From positions 1 to 5,196 of the forward strand of contig JANMFM010000054.1 of assembly GCA_031374125.1 (NCBI GenBank): a stretch of 5,196 nucleotides of DNA. The letters run 5' to 3'. Below, one piece after another: positions 1 through 5,196 of the stretch. The DNA is from JAEYZS01 sp031374125. Its GTDB lineage: Bacteria > Bdellovibrionota > Bdellovibrionia > Bdellovibrionales > JAEYZS01. The notes under the pieces were generated by a model, which worked only from the letters and a program-made list of their open reading frames with translations, had not been told where the DNA came from and did no database searches. Every line of letters starts with the position of its first letter. Position 1 is the stretch's first letter. Made by a program: the position numbers and the translations under genes.

Positions 1-775
1 GTGAAATAGGGTAATTTCCACTTCTAATCGCTTCTTCCCCTGGACTCATTGAATTCAAGCTAAGTGCTTTGACTTTCTGATCCAAAAATCCATAAGAAAT
101 GTAACCAATAGAATCTTCAATAAGCTCAATTGAATGTTTTACCTCTGAATTTGAATTTAAAACAATGGCTGATAAATGCATTTCATAACATGTCCCATTA
201 TTCTTATCCGTGTTTTTATTTGCACACATTATTAAGTCTTCAAAAGTTGAACGTGTTCCAGATCCCGCTTCACGGTTAATTACTTGAATGGCTCTGTCAT
301 CACCCCCAAGTTCTTTCCAGTTTTTGATTTGTCCTGAAAAAATTTGTCCTAATTGTTTTGTACTGAGATTACTTATTTTATTTTTGGGATTTACAACCAC
401 GGCCAAAGCATCTAAGCCAATTTCAATAATCTTTACACCTTCTTTTTCCGACTCTGATAAATTCCGGGAGGAAGCACCAATATCAACGGTTTGATTTTTT
501 ACAGAGACAATACCATTTGTAGATCCACCCCCTTGAACATTTACAATGGTGCCAGTTTTTTTTCTGAATTCCATAGCCCAATGTTCAGACAGAGGCAAAA
601 TTGTAGTTGAGCCAGATATAGTTATTTGTTTATCGATACTCGTGCTTTTATTAGTACTCTGATTCCCATTAATCTGACAACCCGAGAGAATAGAAGAAAA
701 AGCAATAAAAAATAAAAAGGAAATTAAGTGAAATTGGCGTAAACAGAATCTAAACAAAAATAAATTTGAAGGCAT
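1..775 (-). CDS. pstS: PstS-family phosphate-binding lipoprotein, 3' end cut by window edge
   Basis: This is probably the extracytoplasmic substrate-binding component of a high-affinity phosphate ABC transporter (PstSCAB). 258 residues are visible and there is no stop before the window edge; perhaps a few tens of C-terminal residues are missing. Residues 1-32 form a basic, hydrophobic lipoprotein signal ending in LSGC, so Cys33 should be lipidated. A short Asn/Ser/Thr-rich linker follows. Family motifs then come in order: GSTTILPL (55-62), QGGGSTNGI (81-89), DIGASSR (98-104), NWKELGG (152-158), the anion-binding loop REAGSGTRS (169-177) and DSIGYISYGF (221-230). The ATG at 775 is used as start. 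An in-frame GTG at 784 is possible, and a stop codon lies directly before it. Neither has a clear Shine-Dalgarno sequence. An unusual segment between Cys183 and Cys196 follows the anion loop. Phosphate is the likeliest ligand by family, but another oxyanion is not excluded. No pstC, pstA or pstB is visible; they could lie beyond the left edge. Confidence 0.9.
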   Translation of the reverse strand, partial: MPSNLFLFRFCLRQFHLISFLFFIAFSSILSGCQINGNQSTNKSTSIDKQITISGSTTILPLSEHWAMEFRKKTGTIVNVQGGGSTNGIVSVKNQTVDIGASSRNLSESEKEGVKIIEIGLDALAVVVNPKNKISNLSTKQLGQIFSGQIKNWKELGGDDRAIQVINREAGSGTRSTFEDLIMCANKNTDKNNGTCYEMHLSAIVLNSNSEVKHSIELIEDSIGYISYGFLDQKVKALSLNSMSPGEEAIRSGNYPIS

Positions 776-805
776 AGAAAACACTTATATATAAGGACCC
801 GTTTC

Positions 806-833
806 ATTTTATCTGATTTAAATATTAAGTCGA
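806..833 (-). promoter_or_regulatory. Candidate sigma70-type promoter of pstS
   Basis: Read on the minus strand, a -35-like TCGACT (4 of 6 consensus bases) lies 16 bases before a -10-like TAAAAT (5 of 6). Transcription would start near 799, giving a leader of about 24 bases before the ATG at 775. The site lies just downstream of the proposed ftsH terminator, which is where a separate pstS promoter would be expected. The region is very AT-rich, so chance matches are common. No classical Pho box was recognised. Confidence 0.35.
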
Positions 834-847
834 ATTATTAAAGAGCT

Positions 848-897
848 AAAAAAAAGATTTGGATAGCTTCAGTGGTTTACAAAAACTACATCAAATC
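848..897 (-). terminator. Rho-independent terminator of ftsH
   Basis: On the minus strand, about 50 bases past the ftsH stop, a bipartite hairpin is followed at once by eight T residues (848-855). The outer stem pairs GATTTG (892-897) with CAAATC (856-861), six perfect pairs. A small asymmetric internal loop (3 and 2 bases) separates it from an inner stem TAGTTTT/GAAGCTA (882-888 with 864-870), seven pairs including two G-U. The apical loop is 11 bases (871-881). The stem is AT-rich and therefore only moderately stable, but the long U-tract directly against the stem and the position between two genes fit an intrinsic terminator acting only on the minus strand. Confidence 0.6.
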
Positions 898-946
898 GCC
901 GCAAAATAAACCCTATCGACCAATGCATTTGTCCCCAAAGAAGCAG

Positions 947-2905
947 TTACACTACCGTGATTGCATTTACCTCTTTTGCAGCTTGACTTTCAACTTTTGC
1001 TTCAGGATTCTCATTATTTTCTTTTTTGTTATATTCTTTCTCACGGCTCTCGATCTTTAATTTCAAAGCATCTACTCTTTTTCTAGCTTCTTCAAAATCA
1101 AAGGTTTTAGATTCAACCTTCGAAATAATATCTTGTACTTCTTCTTTGTCTAAAGTCTCTTTATCAAGCAATTCAAGAACAATTGCATCCATAATTTCTC
1201 TTTTACCTTCAAGAATTCCTTTGACCTCAATGTAAGCTGCATTAATCATTTCTTGCACCTCATGATCAATTTTTCTGGCTACTTCTTCAGAATAATCTCT
1301 TGAATGTCCCATTTCTCCGAGAAAGTTTTCCCGATCTTTTCCAAATGCAATCGGCCCCAATCCACTCATACCAAACTGCGTTACCATTTTTCGGGTGATT
1401 TTAGTGCACTGTTGCAAATCATTGGCAGCCCCAGTTGTAATATCACCAAAAACAATCTCCTCGGCAGCGCGTCCGCCTAAAGCTGTTTTAATTCTCGATA
1501 AAAGCATTTTCTTTGTGACATGTGAGCGATCGTCTTCAGGCAAATACCAAGTTAATCCCAAAGCCATTCCACGTGGCACAATGCTGAGTTTATGAAGAGG
1601 CATGGCATTCTCATCACCAAAAACCAATAAAGCGTGCCCAGTTTCGTGATAAGCGGTTAATTCTCTTTCTTTAAAAGGTGCCCAGAGAGCTTTTTTGGGA
1701 CCAGCAATCACCTTGTCAATCGCATCATCCAAATCATCATTTTCAATTTGCTTTTTGCCTTTACCAGCTGCCACCAAAGCTGCTTCATTCATGACATTTG
1801 CAAGTTCAGCACCTGTAAAGCCTGGTGTGCGTTTTGCCAAAACTTTGAGATCTATTTGTGGATCTAATGGCTTACCTTCAGCATGAACATTGAGAATGGC
1901 TTCACGTCCTCTAACATCTGGATAATCAATAACAACCTGTCTATCAAAACGACCTGGTCTGGTCAAAGCACTATCTAAAACATCAGGTCTATTGGTTGCT
2001 GCAAGAATAATTACACTAGCAGCGGAAGCACTATCAAAGCCATCCATTTCAACCAACAACTGATTCAGCGTTTGTTCTCGCTCATCATGTCCGCCCATGC
2101 TAACGCCTCTTTGTCGACCAACAGCATCAATTTCATCAACAAAGACTATGCAAGGTGCTTGTTTTCGAGCTTGTTCAAAAAGATCTCTTACACGGCTGGC
2201 ACCAACACCAACAAACATTTCAACAAAGTCAGAACCAGAAATCGTAAAAAAAGGAACTCCCGCTTCACCAGCGATTGCCTTAGCTAGCAATGTTTTTCCA
2301 GTTCCAGGAGGTCCAACTAAAAGAACACCTTTAGGGATTTTGGCGCCTAAAGCTCTAAATCTATCTCCATCTTTGAGAAATTCTACAACTTCTTGCAATT
2401 CCCTCTTTGCTTCATCTACACCAGCAACATTCGCAAAAGTGATTTTGATTTTTTGTTCACCTAAAAGCTTTGCTTTACTCTTAATAAAATTGAAAACCTG
2501 TCCTCCACCTGATTGCAAACCTCTGAGCATGAAGAATAGGAAGGGCAAAAGCAAAAGGGCTGGTAATAAATTAGTTATGAGAAAAAAGAAATATTCAGAT
2601 TTGGAATCTTTGAACGAGGTTTCAATACCAGCCTTATTGAGTTTATCGGCAAAGGAATTTTGACCAGTTAAATCTTTTGAGAGTTTTGCAAATTTTTGAT
2701 CGCCGTTTACCAAGAAAAGTGAAACTCGTCCACCACCATCTTCGATATAAGCTTTTTTTACACTTTTAGGCTTTTGCTCGATGATTTTATTGAGTGCACT
2801 GTAAGTAATTTCTTTGTTTTCTTTTTTCGATCCTAGGGAAACCGCAAAGACACTGACTAAAACGAGAAGTAGAATTATTGGTAAATTTGATCTAAAAGTT
2901 TTCAT
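947..2905 (-). CDS. ftsH: ATP-dependent zinc metalloprotease FtsH
   Basis: FtsH is a hexameric AAA+ protease anchored in the inner membrane. It extracts and degrades misassembled membrane proteins and some regulatory cytosolic proteins. The 652 residues match the usual family length. Two membrane segments (about 8-25 and 104-127) flank an extracytoplasmic domain. The AAA+ module follows: Walker A GPPGTGKT (198-205), pore loop with FVG (231-233), Walker B VFVDEID (254-260) and the second region of homology with arginine fingers R316 and R319. The M41 peptidase domain has the zinc site HETGH (420-424, catalytic E421) and a third ligand at D496 in TTGAANDLQQ. The more usual zinc motif is HEAGH. 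The charged Lys/Glu/Asn-rich tail after about 620 is probably disordered. All catalytic residues are present, so the enzyme should be active. The ATG at 2905 directly precedes the first membrane helix; no strong Shine-Dalgarno is seen. The gene stands 186 bases after the transketolase gene and 171 bases before pstS, so it is probably transcribed alone. Several motif variants resemble cyanobacterial FtsH. Confidence 0.98.
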   Translation of the reverse strand: MKTFRSNLPIILLLVLVSVFAVSLGSKKENKEITYSALNKIIEQKPKSVKKAYIEDGGGRVSLFLVNGDQKFAKLSKDLTGQNSFADKLNKAGIETSFKDSKSEYFFFLITNLLPALLLLPFLFFMLRGLQSGGGQVFNFIKSKAKLLGEQKIKITFANVAGVDEAKRELQEVVEFLKDGDRFRALGAKIPKGVLLVGPPGTGKTLLAKAIAGEAGVPFFTISGSDFVEMFVGVGASRVRDLFEQARKQAPCIVFVDEIDAVGRQRGVSMGGHDEREQTLNQLLVEMDGFDSASAASVIILAATNRPDVLDSALTRPGRFDRQVVIDYPDVRGREAILNVHAEGKPLDPQIDLKVLAKRTPGFTGAELANVMNEAALVAAGKGKKQIENDDLDDAIDKVIAGPKKALWAPFKERELTAYHETGHALLVFGDENAMPLHKLSIVPRGMALGLTWYLPEDDRSHVTKKMLLSRIKTALGGRAAEEIVFGDITTGAANDLQQCTKITRKMVTQFGMSGLGPIAFGKDRENFLGEMGHSRDYSEEVARKIDHEVQEMINAAYIEVKGILEGKREIMDAIVLELLDKETLDKEEVQDIISKVESKTFDFEEARKRVDALKLKIESREKEYNKKENNENPEAKVESQAAKEVNAITVV

Positions 2906-3001
2906 TGATAGTTTTGGTCTCTATTTTATTCTTAAATTGTTTACTCTAAGTTATTTGGTTTTCTTTGCTGATGACTCTTTCATTGAGGCATATTAAATGA
3001 C

Positions 3002-3022
3002 TAAGTGATTTTATTAAGTGAT
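3002..3022. repeat. Short direct repeat upstream of ftsH, possible operator
   Basis: The octamer TAAGTGAT occurs at 3002-3009 and again at 3015-3022, a 13-base period, in the gap between the transketolase stop and the ftsH start (about 97-117 bases upstream of the ftsH ATG). Tandem half-sites in a leader region can bind a regulator, but no known consensus was recognised and the AT-rich background makes chance repeats fairly likely. No convincing -35/-10 pair was found for ftsH in this gap. Confidence 0.3.
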
Positions 3023-3091
3023 CGACTATGCGATTATCTCCCAAAATCACAAATTTGATTGTTAGAACAAATCATAACCGCTTAACTAAAT

Positions 3092-3928
3092 TTACGATAA
3101 CTCAATTAAGGCCTTCTCCAATTCATCAGCTTTGGGAGACACTCCATGCCATTTCACTTGGTCTTCCATAAATGAAACGCCTTTACCTTTAATCGTGTTT
3201 GCAATTATCACAAACGGTTTATCAAGTTTTTCTCTTTGCCAGCTTTTTTGAATTGCCTTTTTTATTTCAGAGATATTATGTCCATCAATGATTTCAACTG
3301 TCCAACCAAAAGCAATAAATTTATCAGCTAATGGTTCTAAAGCCATTGTTTGTTCTGTCCACCCATCAAGCTGAATGCGGTTACGATCTACGATTGCTGT
3401 CAAATTCCCAATTTTATAATGAGCGGCTGTCATAGCAGCTTCCCAGCATTGCCCCTCTTGCAGCTCTCCATCACTCATTAGAGCGTATACATGGCTGTCA
3501 GAATTATCTAGTCTCAATCCTAGTGCTATTCCATTTGCTACCGACAATCCATGTCCTAATGAACCAGTTGAAACTTCTACCCCTGGAACCTTTAGCCTAT
3601 CAATATGTCCTTGAAATTTAGAATTAATTTTTCGAAATGTACTAATGAATTCTTCAGTATCAAAGTAACCAGCAAGCCCAAGAGTGGCATATATTGCAGG
3701 CGAAGCATGTCCTTTACTTATGACTACTCTGTCTCGCTCTTTCCAGAAAGGACTTTGTGAGTCATGTTTGAGAAGGTCAAAATACAAAACACTTAGAATA
3801 TCAGCTAATGATAAGGAGCCTCCAGGATGTCCAGAATTGGCATTATTAATTGCCTTAAGAGCATTTTTTCTAATCTCTTGGGCAAGTTGATGGAGTTTTT
3901 CGGCAGGTAGATCTTTCATGTAATTCAT
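3092..3928 (-). CDS. tkt: Transketolase, N-terminal (thiamine diphosphate-binding) subunit
   Basis: This is the pyrophosphate-binding half of transketolase, which moves two-carbon ketol units between sugar phosphates in the non-oxidative pentose phosphate pathway. The 278 residues cover only the first domain of the roughly 650-residue single-chain enzyme, and end naturally with a stop, as in the split bacterial and archaeal form. Visible motifs are SGHPGGSLS (32-40, with conserved His34), KGHASPAIY (72-80, His74), GSLGHGLSVANGIA (122-135) and the ThDP/Mg motif SDGELQEG (152-159) with D153, completed by DRNRIQLDG (181-189) supplying N183. The usual GDG reads SDG here. The partner subunit with the pyrimidine-binding and C-terminal domains normally lies immediately downstream, but here ftsH follows after 186 bases, so the partner must be encoded elsewhere. 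The start could be the ATG at 3928 or, three codons later, the ATG at 3919; neither has a Shine-Dalgarno. An alternative identity is a related two-subunit ThDP enzyme acting on another sugar, which sequence alone cannot exclude. Confidence 0.93.
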   Translation of the reverse strand: MNYMKDLPAEKLHQLAQEIRKNALKAINNANSGHPGGSLSLADILSVLYFDLLKHDSQSPFWKERDRVVISKGHASPAIYATLGLAGYFDTEEFISTFRKINSKFQGHIDRLKVPGVEVSTGSLGHGLSVANGIALGLRLDNSDSHVYALMSDGELQEGQCWEAAMTAAHYKIGNLTAIVDRNRIQLDGWTEQTMALEPLADKFIAFGWTVEIIDGHNISEIKKAIQKSWQREKLDKPFVIIANTIKGKGVSFMEDQVKWHGVSPKADELEKALIELS

Positions 3929-3957
3929 TAAAAGTGAGAAAAATTGAATTTGTCTGA

Positions 3958-3986
3958 AATATAGCTTTTCTCTATTTCTAAAACAA
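3958..3986 (-). promoter_or_regulatory. Candidate sigma70-type promoter of the transketolase gene
   Basis: Read on the minus strand, TTGTTT (3 of 6 matches to a -35 box) is followed after exactly 17 bases by TATATT (5 of 6 matches to a -10 box). The predicted start near 3951 leaves a leader of about 22 bases before the ATG at 3928. The spacing is ideal and the position sensible, but the -35 match is weak and the region is AT-rich. Confidence 0.3.
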
Positions 3987-4096
3987 ATCTAGAATTTACC
4001 ATTTTACGTGATTCAGAATTTGCTTAAGGCAAAAATATTATTCTTTACAAATAATCTAAAAAGACACAATTTTCATTTAAATCAATGGCCTATTGT

Positions 4097-5182
4097 TTAT
4101 ATTTCAGGAGCAGCATTTGGTTTTTTGGGATTAACTTTCTTTTTGTAGGATTCTCTGATACGGCGAATCACATCATCAACTTCGGACTGAGAAACAACTC
4201 CATAAGAAGATTCAGCTGACAAAATATCAAATTGTTCTTCTTTTACTAATTCATTGCTCTTAATAATAAGCCTTTCTCCTTTTCTTGTAACCCAATCTCT
4301 GAGAGCCCAAGAAGGACGGGAGTTATCATCTTCATCTTTTACTATTGTATTTGCGGCACCAGCTGATGAGATTTTGTGAACAATATTGAGCGAAGAATGA
4401 TTTTGTGAATTGCCAGAAGAACTACCGAGAGAATTATTCTTAGTTTTATCTTCTGGACTGATATTTGATAAATTTGAAGCGGAGGCCCAGAGTCCTGCTA
4501 AGCTAGTTCCAGGCAGAGAACTGCTAAGCGTTTTTTTTGGCTTCAACGGTTCTCTTTTCATTATTCTTGCAGACGGTGATGGTAGCTTGAAAGTCATCAT
4601 GTCAGCTGCGGTTCTGACTTTAGGGGGTCTGCCAGGGCGCCTTTTTGCTACCACTGGAGAAAGTAAATCATCCAAATCATCATCGAGAGATAATGTATCA
4701 TCAGAATCATCCTCTATTCCGCCTTCTAATCCTTCTTCTGTCACACTAGGTTCGTTTTTTTTACGTCCTCTTTTTTTCAGAATCTTCATTTCAGCGCCTT
4801 CAACTTTGGGCTTAGGTTTTCTACCTCTTTTTTTTGGAATCTTTGTCTCAAGTGAGTCATTTTCCTCATGATCAAATGAGGATTCAATTGACTCTGAAGG
4901 CAATGTAACAGAGTGATTTAAGTTATTATCTTTGTTTTTTTTGAATTTAACCTCTTTGATCTTTTTATCTACTTTTGTTTCAACAACTTTTACTTCTTTT
5001 ACGGCTTGCTCAGTTTTGATTTGTGGCTCTACTTTCTTCTCTGACTTTTTTTCTTGATCTTTAACAGCTGATTTTTTCTTTGTATCTTTCCCCTTTAACG
5101 AAGAAGGGGGGGAAGAAATGTCTTTAGCTTGATCTTTTGAAGATTTTCCCGCAAATTCAGACTTACTTGCTTTCTTCGACAC
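4097..5182 (-). CDS. Uncharacterised Lys-rich protein with AT-hook-like motifs, possibly 5'-partial
   Basis: I do not recognise a named family. From the GTG at 5182 the protein has 361 residues. Residues 1-90 are low-complexity, rich in Lys, Ser and Glu. Three basic motifs resemble AT-hooks: KKRGRKPKPK (117-126), KKRGRKKN (136-143) and KRRPGRPPKVR (180-190); only the third has a GRP core, the others read RGRK. A strongly acidic stretch (about 150-174) lies between the second and third. A Ser/Asn-rich linker (about 218-275) leads to a more ordered C-terminal segment (about 288-347) with SWALRDWV, a likely short alpha/beta region and a charged helix, then a basic tail. There is no signal peptide or membrane segment, so it should be cytoplasmic. 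Binding to AT-rich DNA, or possibly RNA, is inferred from composition and motifs only. The start is uncertain: the frame stays open from 5182 to the window edge without a stop, GTG has no Shine-Dalgarno, and the true start may lie outside. The transketolase gene follows after 168 bases. Confidence 0.8.
   Translation of the reverse strand: MSKKASKSEFAGKSSKDQAKDISSPPSSLKGKDTKKKSAVKDQEKKSEKKVEPQIKTEQAVKEVKVVETKVDKKIKEVKFKKNKDNNLNHSVTLPSESIESSFDHEENDSLETKIPKKRGRKPKPKVEGAEMKILKKRGRKKNEPSVTEEGLEGGIEDDSDDTLSLDDDLDDLLSPVVAKRRPGRPPKVRTAADMMTFKLPSPSARIMKREPLKPKKTLSSSLPGTSLAGLWASASNLSNISPEDKTKNNSLGSSSGNSQNHSSLNIVHKISSAGAANTIVKDEDDNSRPSWALRDWVTRKGERLIIKSNELVKEEQFDILSAESSYGVVSQSEVDDVIRRIRESYKKKVNPKKPNAAPEI
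4754..4849 (-). repeat. Internal duplication encoding two AT-hook-like units
   Basis: Within the AT-hook-like gene, residues 112-124 and 131-143 share the pattern E-x-K-I-x-K-K-R-G-R-K, offset by 19 residues. The DNA units at 4811-4849 and 4754-4792 share the AAG ATT codons and an A-tract running into AGAGG, so they may descend from a short tandem duplication. Similarity is partial and codon choice diverges after the arginine-glycine codons, so convergence on a basic motif is also possible. Confidence 0.5.
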
Positions 5183-5196
5183 TTCTATAGGTTTTT

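Noticed and set aside
288..494. 68-codon plus-strand open frame
   Set aside because: It is antisense to conserved PstS motifs in the minus-strand frame.
806..843. Possible Pho box upstream of pstS built from TTAA-core octamers
   Set aside because: The TTAA cores are spaced 13 and 7 bases apart rather than the 11-base period of known Pho boxes, and TTAA is common in this AT-rich sequence.
872..1060. 62-codon plus-strand open frame across the ftsH 3' end and terminator
   Set aside because: It overlaps the ftsH coding end and the terminator hairpin; its hydrophobic C-terminus is the complement of Lys/Glu-rich ftsH codons, and there is no Shine-Dalgarno.
2097..2663. 188-codon plus-strand open frame opposite the AAA+ region of ftsH
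   Set aside because: It is fully antisense to a highly conserved coding region, its composition (Pro/Ser/Thr-rich) is that of a shadow frame, and it has no ribosome binding site or family motif.
2906..3091. Search for an ftsH promoter
   Set aside because: Several TAAAAT or TAATAT -10-like sequences exist, but none has a -35-like hexamer at 16-18 bases with more than two or three matches.
4037..4055. ATTATT/AATAAT inverted repeat with a short T-run, possible terminator of the AT-hook-like gene
   Set aside because: The six-pair stem is entirely A-U and the tail has only five U residues. It would be too unstable to call a terminator in this AT-rich gap.
4410..4871. 153-codon plus-strand open frame opposite the AT-hook-like gene
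   Set aside because: Its Ser/Phe/Leu-rich product simply mirrors the Lys/Glu/Asp/Ser codons of the minus-strand gene. The minus frame has sensible domain organisation and runs across the whole region.

Overview
The window carries four protein genes, all on the minus strand. In transcription order they are: a lysine-rich AT-hook-like protein of unknown function (4097-5182, possibly cut at its 5' end by the window edge), the N-terminal half of a two-subunit transketolase (3092-3928), a complete FtsH membrane protease (947-2905), and a PstS-type substrate-binding lipoprotein cut by the window's left edge (1-775). No RNA gene, insertion sequence, CRISPR array or plus-strand gene can be supported.

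The source looks like a bacterium with an AT-rich genome, standard genetic code and an exported lipoprotein system. FtsH carries motif variants familiar from cyanobacterial FtsH: LDSAL before the arginine fingers, TTGAANDLQQ around the third zinc ligand, and MVTQFGMS. This hints at the wider Cyanobacteria group, perhaps a non-photosynthetic relative such as Melainabacteria/Vampirovibrionia. That is inference from memory of the families, not a database result. None of the four genes has a clear Shine-Dalgarno sequence.

The three gaps between genes are similar in size (168, 186 and 171 bases), which suits genes transcribed separately rather than as one tight operon. The best supported control region lies between ftsH and pstS. 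There a bipartite hairpin ending in eight U residues (848-897) would stop ftsH transcription, and a plausible sigma70-type promoter (806-833) would restart transcription for pstS. A weaker promoter candidate precedes the transketolase gene (3958-3986). A short 13-base-period direct repeat (3002-3022) lies upstream of ftsH.

The genes do not form an obvious pathway: protein quality control at the membrane (FtsH), the non-oxidative pentose phosphate pathway (transketolase), high-affinity phosphate capture (PstS) and a probable DNA- or RNA-binding basic protein. The points most worth a second look are the uncharacterised AT-hook-like protein and the absence of the transketolase C-terminal partner beside its N-terminal half. 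No previously undescribed multi-gene system is visible.
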